Source: CAYMLL01 sp964390645
GTDB taxonomy: Bacteria; Planctomycetota; UBA8108
DNA length: 50,163 bases
Direction: 5' to 3'
Assembly (NCBI GenBank): GCA_964390645.1
Contig: CAYMLL010000017.1
Location: 1 to 50,163 of the forward strand
The notes below the pieces were generated by a model. The model was not told the origin of the DNA and searched no databases. It saw only the letters and a list, made by a program, of their open reading frames with translations. The translations under genes and the position numbers were made by a program. Shown in pieces: positions 44,263 to 50,163 of this stretch (position 1 is its first letter; each line of letters starts with the position of its first letter).

Positions 44263-46107
44263 CTACCGGCTGGCGTCCTCCTTGTGGACCCACCATTCCC
44301 GGTGGCCGGGGAAGAAGCTCAGGATTCCTCGCGGAGAGAACGCAACGCCGCGCAGCCGCTTCGAGAAGGCCCACGTCGTTGGCACGTGGCAGAGGAAAAG
44401 GTACGGCTGGTCCTGGTAGACGAGGCGGTGCATCTCCCGGTAGATCGGCCCGCGCTTCGGCGGATCCAGCTCCGCACGGCCGAGGTCGAAGAGCTCGTCG
44501 ACGCGCGGGTTGCTGTACGACACGTAGTTGCGTCCGCTGCCCGTGGAGCTCTTCGAGTGCCAGAGGTTGCGTGCGGTCTCGGGATCGGTGCCGGTTCCCC
44601 AGCCGAGGATGAAGGCGTCGAAATCGTGTACGCGCAGCCGCTGGCGCATCGCGCCGAAATCGAGTGCCTCGATATCGACCGTGATGCCGAGGGGCTCGAG
44701 ACCCTCTCGCAGCAGCTCCGCGACCTTCGGCGCCAGCTTCGCCGCGTTCGGAAAGAGAACCGTGAACCGAAACGGCACGCGCTTCCCGTCGATAGCCTTG
44801 TAGCGCAGGCCGTCTTCATCGCTGAGCTTCCAGTCGGCCTTGTCGAGGAGCCGCTCGGCAGCGCCGACGTCGTGGGCGTAGGCTTCCACCGAAGGGTCGA
44901 ACATCCACGATGACCGGTGGAATAGACCGACGGCCTGATCGTAGAGGCCGTAGCAGTGTCGGCGGATGAGCTTCGGCACGTCAAAGGCGTGAGCCATCGC
45001 GATTCGCACCCGGCGATCGAAGAACAGCGGGTGACTTCGGGCGTTGTTCCACCCGATGAAGTAGTAGGTCCAGGATGGCGCGTAGGCCTTGACGCCGACC
45101 TTCTCGAAGTCGTCGCCCTCGGTCTGGGTCTCGAACTGGATCGGGTCGAGCCGCATCTCGTCGAGCTCGCCCTCGAGGAAGAGGTTGAGCGCCGAGTCGC
45201 GGTTCGCGACGAGCTTGAAGATCACCCTCTTGAAGTGCGGCTTGACCCCCTGAAAGCCGTCGAATCGCTCGAGTACGATCCTGCCGCCGCGCTCCCACTC
45301 GACGAGCCGGTACGGGCCGCTGCCGATCGGCTTCTCGTACGCGAACTTCTGGTAGTGATCGCTCTCGCGCAGGGTCGGGTCGGCTGCGCGCTCCTTCTCG
45401 TCGCCGAGAATGTGCCTGGGGAGGATCGGGAAGGACATGTCCCAGGTGTTCGCCGCGTGCACCTCCTTGTGGACATACACCACGGTGAGCTCGTCGACGG
45501 CCTTGACCTCCGCCAGCTTGTCGCGGCCGCCGCGCATCGCTCCGACCGGGACCCGGTCGTCGACGATCGTCCTCCATGTGAACTCGATGTCGTGGGCCGT
45601 CAGCGCATGGCCATCGTGGAAGGTGAGCCCGGGCCTGAGCCGGATCGTCCAGATCTTGCCGTCAGGAGACCGACTCGACGACTCGACAATCTCCTCGTTG
45701 ACCATCCAGCGCATGCGGCTGTCCGCCTTGAACGGACCGTCGAAGAGGCACTCGACAAGCCAGGCGTCGTATCGACTGGAGTAGAAGAGCGGGTTGAGCG
45801 AGCCGGGCTCCGCCTCGAGGTGACGTGTCAGGGTCTCGCCCGGGGCGATCGCTGTGGGGTCCTGCGGTGGCTTCTCGAAGAGCCGCGGCGGATTGACGAG
45901 CGGGTCCGGGTGCGCGGGCGGAACGATCCGGGCGCCGTGCTCCGGGGACGGTGAGGACTCGGGCTGCTTCGCCGAGCTCGCGCTGAAGTTGCCGTCGGCG
46001 CGGTCGCCGGGATCGGCTCCGGCTCCGTCCTTCCGTCCGCAGGCGAGCCAGGACGAGCCGAGCGCGCCGAGGAGGAGGACACGGACGAGGACAAGCTGGC
46101 TCTTCAT
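44263..46107 (-). CDS. Peptide-binding lipoprotein of the ABC importer (SBP_bac_5 family)
   Basis: The product is 614 residues from ATG 46107, with GGGAGGGAGAGG upstream. The lipobox LGSSWLAC places the lipid-modified Cys at 23, so the mature protein is membrane-anchored. A Ser/Pro-rich linker (about 30-80) precedes the binding domain with 'EPGSLNPLFYSSRYDAWL', 'IRLRPGLTFHDGHALTAHDI', 'GSGPYRLVEWERGGRIVLER', 'VRIAMAHAFD' and 'DFDAFILGWGTGTDPE'. It is longer than typical DppA (about 510 residues) mainly because of the linker. It heads the importer operon; the ligand is probably an oligopeptide. Confidence 0.93.
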   Translation of the reverse strand: MKSQLVLVRVLLLGALGSSWLACGRKDGAGADPGDRADGNFSASSAKQPESSPSPEHGARIVPPAHPDPLVNPPRLFEKPPQDPTAIAPGETLTRHLEAEPGSLNPLFYSSRYDAWLVECLFDGPFKADSRMRWMVNEEIVESSSRSPDGKIWTIRLRPGLTFHDGHALTAHDIEFTWRTIVDDRVPVGAMRGGRDKLAEVKAVDELTVVYVHKEVHAANTWDMSFPILPRHILGDEKERAADPTLRESDHYQKFAYEKPIGSGPYRLVEWERGGRIVLERFDGFQGVKPHFKRVIFKLVANRDSALNLFLEGELDEMRLDPIQFETQTEGDDFEKVGVKAYAPSWTYYFIGWNNARSHPLFFDRRVRIAMAHAFDVPKLIRRHCYGLYDQAVGLFHRSSWMFDPSVEAYAHDVGAAERLLDKADWKLSDEDGLRYKAIDGKRVPFRFTVLFPNAAKLAPKVAELLREGLEPLGITVDIEALDFGAMRQRLRVHDFDAFILGWGTGTDPETARNLWHSKSSTGSGRNYVSYSNPRVDELFDLGRAELDPPKRGPIYREMHRLVYQDQPYLFLCHVPTTWAFSKRLRGVAFSPRGILSFFPGHREWWVHKEDASR

Positions 46108-46276
46108 CGGACACCTCTCCCTCCCGAGACCTTCCGGTTTCGGGTCCGGAGCCCTCATCCAATCCGACCCCCGATCATCGATGGTACGGCCGCAGGCGAG
46201 AATCGTCGACCTCCTGTCGGGATTTCTCGGAGGCCGGCCCGCGTCCGGGTTCGCGGCCCGGCTCCCGGCGGACCCA

Positions 46277-46948
46277 TCACGCTTCCTCCGGAGCCTCGCC
46301 GATACGCGGCTTCAGTAACGCGACCGCGAGGTAGAAGAGCGGCGTGTCGACGAGCGCGAAGACCACCTTGAAGAGAAAGCCGTTGATGAGCAGGGCGCTG
46401 AAGCGCCCCCACTCGATGGCCCCGGCCGCGCAGAGGAGAACCAGGACAGTCGACGTGTCGATGAGCTGCGACGCGATCGTCGAGCCGTTGTTGCGGAGCC
46501 AGAGGTGCTTGCCCCGCGTCAGCCGCTTCCAGAAGTGGAAGATGCGGATGTCGACGAACTGCGCGACCAGGTACGCGACCATCGAGGCGAACACCCCTGC
46601 CTTAGTCAGGCCGAATACACGGCTAAAGGTCTCGTCGTCCACTGGTGACCAGACCGTGGCGGGCACCGACTCCGCGAGAGTGACGACGCCGATCATGAAG
46701 CCCGAGGCGACGAGGCCGGCGATCACCACCTGGTCGGCCTTCTTCTTGCCGTAGAGTTCCGAGAGGATGTCCGTGACCAGGAAGGTGATCGGGTAGGGCA
46801 GGATGCCGACGGAGATCTCGAACGTGTAGGTCCAGTGGAAGAACTCGGGCGTCCAGTGGAAGAACTTGAGGAAGATCAGATTGCAGCTCACCAGCGAGGC
46901 GATGAAGATCCCCGCGAGGATCAGGTAGAGCCGGTCTCGAAACGCCAT
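46277..46948 (-). CDS. yhhQ: Queuosine precursor transporter (YhhQ/DUF165 family)
   Basis: The 223-residue integral membrane protein has about six helices. It carries the family motifs 'GILPYPITFLVTDILSELYG' and 'LRNNGSTIASQLIDTSTVL'. YhhQ imports preQ0 or preQ1 for synthesis of the tRNA base queuosine, which suggests salvage rather than synthesis. I find no preQ1 riboswitch consensus upstream. The leader contains the inverted repeat at 46977-47018, shared with the divergent repeat-protein gene. Confidence 0.88.
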   Translation of the reverse strand: MAFRDRLYLILAGIFIASLVSCNLIFLKFFHWTPEFFHWTYTFEISVGILPYPITFLVTDILSELYGKKKADQVVIAGLVASGFMIGVVTLAESVPATVWSPVDDETFSRVFGLTKAGVFASMVAYLVAQFVDIRIFHFWKRLTRGKHLWLRNNGSTIASQLIDTSTVLVLLCAAGAIEWGRFSALLINGFLFKVVFALVDTPLFYLAVALLKPRIGEAPEEA

Positions 46949-46976
46949 CTTCTGCTGCGAACCCCTCGAAAAGCTA

Positions 46977-47018
46977 GTGACAGCGACCCATGTTGCGGAG
47001 ATAACTCATCTCTGTCAC
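46977..47018. promoter_or_regulatory. 42-bp inverted-repeat structure in a divergent promoter region
   Basis: Outer arms GTGACAG (46977-46983) and CTGTCAC (47012-47018) enclose two smaller hairpins. One is CGAC/GTTG with loop CCAT (46984-46995, one G-U pair). The other is GAGAT/ATCTC with loop AACTC (46998-47012). On the plus strand they make a compact three-way junction; on the minus strand one pair is lost. It could be an operator for two divergent genes or a folded 5' leader of the repeat-protein gene. Confidence 0.4.
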
Positions 47019-47062
47019 GCCTTTTCCCATTCGCATGAATACCTGGCGGTTGGAGGTACAAG

Positions 47063-48433
47063 ATGAAACATCTCGCGGCTCTCTCCCTCGTTAGTTTTCT
47101 CAGCGCGCTGTGGATGTGGCCTGTTCAAGCCGGTGAAGCCAAGAGTGTCAGCGGTCGCTGGAAGCTCGCGGTCAGCTCCGAGGGCGAAGAGCGTGACTAC
47201 TTCCTCGATCTCGAACAGCAGGGCAAGAGCGTCGGTGGGAAGTTCATCAGCCCTCGTAGCGGCGAGTACAAGATCAGCAAGGGCAGCTTCGAGAACGGCA
47301 CGCTGAAGCTGGAGATTCCGCGTGAAATCCAGGGTCAGGAGTTCGTCTTCGAGGTCGAGGCGAAGGTCGGCAAGGACGGGACGCTGACGGGCAACCTCAC
47401 GGTGATGGGTCAGGAGTTCGGTGCGATCACGATCACGCGCGAGAAGCCGAAGCTGAGTCTCGCGGGCAAGTGGAAGCTCTCCGTCGTCTTCGAGGGCGAA
47501 GGGCGTGATTACTTCCTCGATCTCGAGCACGACGGCGAGAGCGTCGGCGGGAAGTTCATCAGCCCTCGTAGCGGCGAGTACAAGATCAGCAAGGGCAGCT
47601 TCGAGAACGGCACGCTGAAGCTGGAGATTCCGCGTGAAATCCAGGGTCAGGAGTTCGTCTTCGAGGTCGAGGCGAAGGTCGGCAAGGACGGGACGCTGAC
47701 GGGCGACCTCACGGTGATGGGGCAGGAGTTCGGCACGATCACGATCACGCGCGAGAAGCCGAAGCCGAGTCTCGCGGGCAAGTGGGAAGTCTCGGCAAAC
47801 AGCCCCGACGGGACGCGAGAGTGGCTCGCCACGCTCGACGTCGCGATGGACAACGGCGGCAATCTCGGCGGCACGTACAGCGGAGAGGCCGGTGAATTCG
47901 GCATCTCATCCGTCGAGGTCGACGGCGGGAAGGCGAGCTTCGAGGTGGCGCTGAAGCTCGAGGGCAACGAAGTTCCGTTCATCGTCCAGGTCGAGTTCAA
48001 GAGCGCCGACACGCTCGACGGCAAGTGGATCGTCAAGGACAACGATGAGGTGAGCGGCAAGTGGTCGGCGAAGCGCGTCGAGACATCACCGTTCTCGGGG
48101 ATCTGGGACGCCACCGCGACGATGACGGACGGCGAGAAGATGAGCTTCGTCCTCGAACTCGAGGCCTCCAGCGGCGGCAAGCTGGGCGGCAAGTTCCTGA
48201 CGCAGGAGGGCAAGGCGATCGGGATCGACGAGGGCAAGGTCGACGGCAAGAAGCTCGGCTATTCGATCCAGTGGGACCGGGACGGGGAGGCTCTGACGAT
48301 CCGGGTCGAGGGTGAACTCGACGGCGAGGGCGGTATCACGGGCAAGTGGTCCGACGGTACGGACGACGGCGGGTGGAGCGCGAAGAAGCGCGAACCGAAG
48401 AGCGCCGAGCCGAAGAGCGCCAAGACCATCTGA
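47063..48433 (+). CDS. Secreted protein of four about 100-residue beta repeats
   Basis: ATG 47063 follows GGAGG by 6 nt. The 456-residue product has a signal peptide (HLAALSLVSFLSALWMWPVQAG). Four tandem repeats follow, each starting G-x-W-x-(A/V) and containing 'GGKF.S..GEY.I..G..' and 'LTG..TVMG'-like strands. They begin near residues 31, 135, 238 and 338. Repeats 1 and 2 are almost identical; 3 and 4 are divergent ('GGTYSGEAGEFGISSVEVDG', 'GGKFLTQEGKAIGIDEGKVD'). Each repeat reads like a small lipocalin-like or beta-barrel unit. The C-terminal tail is Lys/Ser-rich. I do not recognise a named family or function. Confidence 0.7.
   Translation: MKHLAALSLVSFLSALWMWPVQAGEAKSVSGRWKLAVSSEGEERDYFLDLEQQGKSVGGKFISPRSGEYKISKGSFENGTLKLEIPREIQGQEFVFEVEAKVGKDGTLTGNLTVMGQEFGAITITREKPKLSLAGKWKLSVVFEGEGRDYFLDLEHDGESVGGKFISPRSGEYKISKGSFENGTLKLEIPREIQGQEFVFEVEAKVGKDGTLTGDLTVMGQEFGTITITREKPKPSLAGKWEVSANSPDGTREWLATLDVAMDNGGNLGGTYSGEAGEFGISSVEVDGGKASFEVALKLEGNEVPFIVQVEFKSADTLDGKWIVKDNDEVSGKWSAKRVETSPFSGIWDATATMTDGEKMSFVLELEASSGGKLGGKFLTQEGKAIGIDEGKVDGKKLGYSIQWDRDGEALTIRVEGELDGEGGITGKWSDGTDDGGWSAKKREPKSAEPKSAKTI
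47239..47702 (+). repeat. 312-bp period direct repeat with about 150 bp of perfect identity
   Basis: The segment starting at 47239 recurs at 47551 with no difference that I can see for about 150 bp, synonymous positions included. A further stretch is nearly identical up to the end of each unit. The period of 312 bp equals 104 codons. Confidence 0.9.
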
Positions 48434-48435
48434 GC

Positions 48436-48458
48436 GTCAGGGGTCGGGGTCCTGACCC
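48436..48458 (+). terminator. Hairpin after the repeat-protein gene
   Basis: GTCAGG (48436-48441) and CCTGAC (48451-48456) make a 6-bp stem with a 9-nt loop, three bases after the stop codon; GGGTC/GACCC is an alternative pairing. There is no T-run, so termination strength is doubtful. Confidence 0.4.
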
Positions 48459-48464
48459 GGCTCG

Positions 48465-48504
48465 CAGCTCGTCACAGCTCGTCACAGCTCGTCACAGCTC
48501 GTCC
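48465..48504. repeat. Four tandem decamers (CAGCTCGTCA)
   Basis: Four head-to-tail copies of CAGCTCGTCA (the last ends in C) lie between the convergent repeat-protein gene and moaA. A run of nine G follows at 48522-48530. Confidence 0.9.
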
Positions 48505-48599
48505 CGGGTGTAGAGCGCTCCGGGGGGGGGAGCCTTACTCGGCCGCTTCGCGGCTCTGCCGCCGGCGTGCGGTTGCTCACGGGCGGACAGCGCCGCCGA

Positions 48600-49622
48600 T
48601 CAGCCGCCGATCTGCGACATCGAGCGGCTGGCGGGGACGAACTCCGGGCGACCGATCTGGTGTCCGGGCTCCTTGTTCAGCACGGCGGATCGGATGATCG
48701 CGGCGATCTCCCGGTCGCTGGCGCCGCCGCGCAGCTCGGCCGCGAGATCGGTCTCCGTGACCGAGAAGAGGCAGGTGCGCAGCTTGCCGTCGGCGGTCAC
48801 GCGGATGCGGTTGCACTGCTCGCAGAAGGGCTCGGACACCGAGTTGATGAAGCCGATCTTCCCCGGGGCGCCGTCCGAGAACACGTAGTCGCGCGAGGGC
48901 GAGTTTGCCGACGTGTCCGGATCCGGCACCAGGCGCACGCCGTCCGGGAGCGACCCGTCGATGCGCGTCATGACCTCGTTGCCCTCGACGAGGAGCCCGC
49001 GGGACCAGGAGCCGTCGGCGTCGAGTGGCATGAACTCGATGAAGCGGATCACGTGGCCCGCGTCCCGCGCCAGCCGGGCGAAGGCGGGAATCTCGGCGTC
49101 GTTGACACCGCGCATCAGCACGGTGTTGACCTTGATCGGTTCCTGGAAGCAGTCGGCGGCGGCCTCGAGTCCGCGTAGCACGGCGGCGAGGGCGTCGCGA
49201 CGGACGATCTGCTCGAAGCGTTCGCGGAGCAGCGAGTCGAGGCTGATGTTGACGCGGCGCAGTCCGGCGCGGGCGAGGTCCGCGGCCATCTCGTGGAGGA
49301 GCACGCCGTTCGTCGTCAGCGCGATGTCGCGGATGCCATCGATGTCGGACAGCATCCGGACGAGGGCCGGAAGGTCCCGGCGCAGGAGGGGCTCGCCGCC
49401 GGTGAGGCGCAGCTTGCGGATGCCGAGGCCGGCCGCGATGTGCACCAGACGCGCGATCTCCTCGAAGCGCAGCAGCTCCGTCCGCGGCATCCACTCCAGC
49501 CCTTCGGGCGGCATGCAGTAGGAGCAGCGGAAGTTGCAGCGATCCGTGACGGAGATGCGCAGATTGTCGATCCGGCGTCCGAGGCGATCCCGGAGCGAGT
49601 GAAGGCGCGGTTCGGTGGTCAT
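48600..49622 (-). CDS. moaA: GTP 3',8-cyclase (molybdenum cofactor biosynthesis protein A)
   Basis: The product is 340 residues from ATG 49622. It has the radical-SAM cluster motif Cys29-x3-Cys33-x2-Cys36 in TDRCNFRCSYCMPP, the second 4Fe-4S site Cys267-x2-Cys270-x13-Cys284 (EQCNRIRVTADGKLRTC), and the essential C-terminal Gly-Gly. 'LRLTGGEPLLRRDL' and 'NTVLMRGVND' are also typical. It converts GTP to 3',8-cyclo-GTP, the first step of molybdopterin synthesis. No other moa genes are in the window. It is convergent with the repeat-protein gene. A good -10 box lies 31 bp upstream. Confidence 0.96.
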   Translation of the reverse strand: MTTEPRLHSLRDRLGRRIDNLRISVTDRCNFRCSYCMPPEGLEWMPRTELLRFEEIARLVHIAAGLGIRKLRLTGGEPLLRRDLPALVRMLSDIDGIRDIALTTNGVLLHEMAADLARAGLRRVNISLDSLLRERFEQIVRRDALAAVLRGLEAAADCFQEPIKVNTVLMRGVNDAEIPAFARLARDAGHVIRFIEFMPLDADGSWSRGLLVEGNEVMTRIDGSLPDGVRLVPDPDTSANSPSRDYVFSDGAPGKIGFINSVSEPFCEQCNRIRVTADGKLRTCLFSVTETDLAAELRGGASDREIAAIIRSAVLNKEPGHQIGRPEFVPASRSMSQIGG

Positions 49623-49652
49623 CGGCCCTGAGAACTGGTGAGAGGAGCGCTC

Positions 49653-49661
49653 ATTGTAGCA
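49653..49661 (-). promoter_or_regulatory. Extended -10 promoter element of moaA
   Basis: The minus strand reads TGCTACAAT (49661-49653), an extended -10 (TGn plus TACAAT), 31 bp before the moaA ATG. No clear -35 is visible, which extended -10 promoters tolerate. Confidence 0.5.
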
Positions 49662-49730
49662 CCGCGTCGGCGATCGGTGGTAGCGCGGTGGGACGGGCTC
49701 CCGGGGGTCTCGGTGGGGCAGGATTGGATG

Positions 49731-49790
49731 CTGGGTGGCGGTCCCGGGTTCGGTGGACGGCTGGATGGCGGTCCCGGGGCGGGAGGGGCC
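49731..49790. repeat. Two imperfect 30-bp direct repeats
   Basis: CTGGGTGGCGGTCCCGGG (from 49731) recurs as CTGGATGGCGGTCCCGGG (from 49761) with a 30-bp period. A duplicated AGGGGCC follows the second unit. Confidence 0.7.
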
Positions 49791-50085
49791 AGAGGGGCCA
49801 CTTCGATTCGGGGTGCACCGTCGGCAGCGACGGGGTCCTTCAGCTGCTGTTTTCCTGTGCAGAGCCGGCGCAGCGGGCGCTGCAGCGCGCAGGTCGAACC
49901 CGGCGAGTGCAGTCGCCCAGCTCGATCCCGGGTTGGCGACGCCGGGGTCGGCAAGTGGGCTCCGGGTCGGCGACGAACGGTGGCTTCCCTGCTTCGTATT
50001 CGTGAAATGTATGTATCCGTTGAGTCGGTCGTGGGCAAATCGGCGGTCGGCACGGGTCCGTCTCGCAAGTCCACAAGTCCGTCCC

Positions 50086-50163
50086 GGCAATTCCGTCCGG
50101 CAATTCCGTCCCAGGTTCGTTCCGACATTCCGGCAATTCGGCAATTCGGTCCCAGGTTCGTTC
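50086..50163. repeat. Clustered GGCAATTC repeats at the window end
   Basis: GGCAATTCCGTCC occurs twice head-to-tail (50086-50111). GGCAATTC occurs twice more near 50132-50147. GTCCCAGGTTCGTTC is present in two copies, the second ending at the window edge. The array probably continues beyond the window. Confidence 0.85.

Larger units (their letters stand above)
49662..50163. other. Non-coding terminal region with short direct repeats
   Basis: About 500 bp upstream of moaA carry no believable gene. The longest frames are low-complexity Pro/Arg/Thr sequences without ribosome-binding sites. The region contains the two repeat clusters listed separately and continues past the window edge. Confidence 0.6.

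Noticed and set aside
46949..47062. preQ1 riboswitch upstream of the queuosine-precursor transporter
   Set aside because: I found no preQ1-I core (AGAGGTTC...ACCCTCT...AAAAAACTA) or pseudoknot tail; only the unrelated inverted repeat is present.
48465..48504. CRISPR array
   Set aside because: The units are 10-bp head-to-tail repeats without spacers, and there are no cas genes.
1..50163. tRNA, rRNA, insertion sequences, prophage, toxin-antitoxin or restriction genes
   Set aside because: None was seen by eye on either strand. A tRNAscan or ISfinder run would be needed to exclude small or degenerate cases.

Overview
The window is a high-GC bacterial contig with one 10-N scaffold gap at 29033-29042. 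It most probably comes from a planctomycete or a close relative. The pointers are a PSCyt1-type cytochrome c domain at the left edge, a Tat-exported DUF1501 protein, a squalene-cyclase-like repeat protein, several very large secreted proteins (CotH, LamG and cohesin-like) ending in dockerin-like tails, and a tandem HtrA-like protease. I see no phage, IS element, CRISPR array, rRNA or tRNA gene. All names come from reading motifs in the translations; no database search was run.

Left part (1-17.2 kb): a truncated PSCyt1 gene, a DUF2891 gene, a two-domain HtrA/PDZ protease, and a 1.5-kDa-scale multidomain CotH surface protein (1517 residues) whose dockerin-like tail is cut off by a one-base frameshift. 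Then come a TlpA-like thioredoxin protein, a pyridoxamine-phosphate-oxidase-like flavoprotein, an HD-domain nucleotidase, a squalene-cyclase-like protein, and a coupled DUF1501 / sodium:alanine symporter pair.

Centre (17.2-31.1 kb): the most notable gene is an AhpD-family peroxidase with an in-frame TGA at the second position of its CxxC site. A hairpin with a GGTCT loop follows exactly 18 nt later, so it is almost certainly a selenoprotein (CxxU). Upstream of it lie two giant LamG proteins. They share a repeated four-cysteine module of about 100 residues, here called the GDTHC module, and dockerin-like tails, and are separated by six perfect heptamer repeats. Divergent from them is an operon of etfB, etfA and a membrane b-type/iron-sulfur ETF:quinone oxidoreductase that runs into the scaffold gap. 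A cohesin-like/dockerin-like secreted protein follows.

Right part (31.2-50.2 kb): a covalent-FAD dimethylglycine/sarcosine dehydrogenase, whose usual electron acceptor is ETF and which therefore fits the ETF operon; a small membrane protein; a secreted esterase carrying a 12-C tract; an S9 peptidase; and an AsmA-like protein. These are followed by a complete five-gene peptide ABC importer, a YhhQ-type queuosine-precursor transporter, a secreted protein of four about 100-residue repeats (two nearly identical in DNA), and moaA. The last 0.5 kb is non-coding and full of short direct repeats.

Taken together the window encodes export, degradation and uptake of proteins and peptides (HtrA, S9 peptidase, peptide importer), a methylated-glycine oxidation route into the quinone pool (dehydrogenase, ETF, quinone oxidoreductase), and an unusually large investment in calcium-type modular surface proteins.
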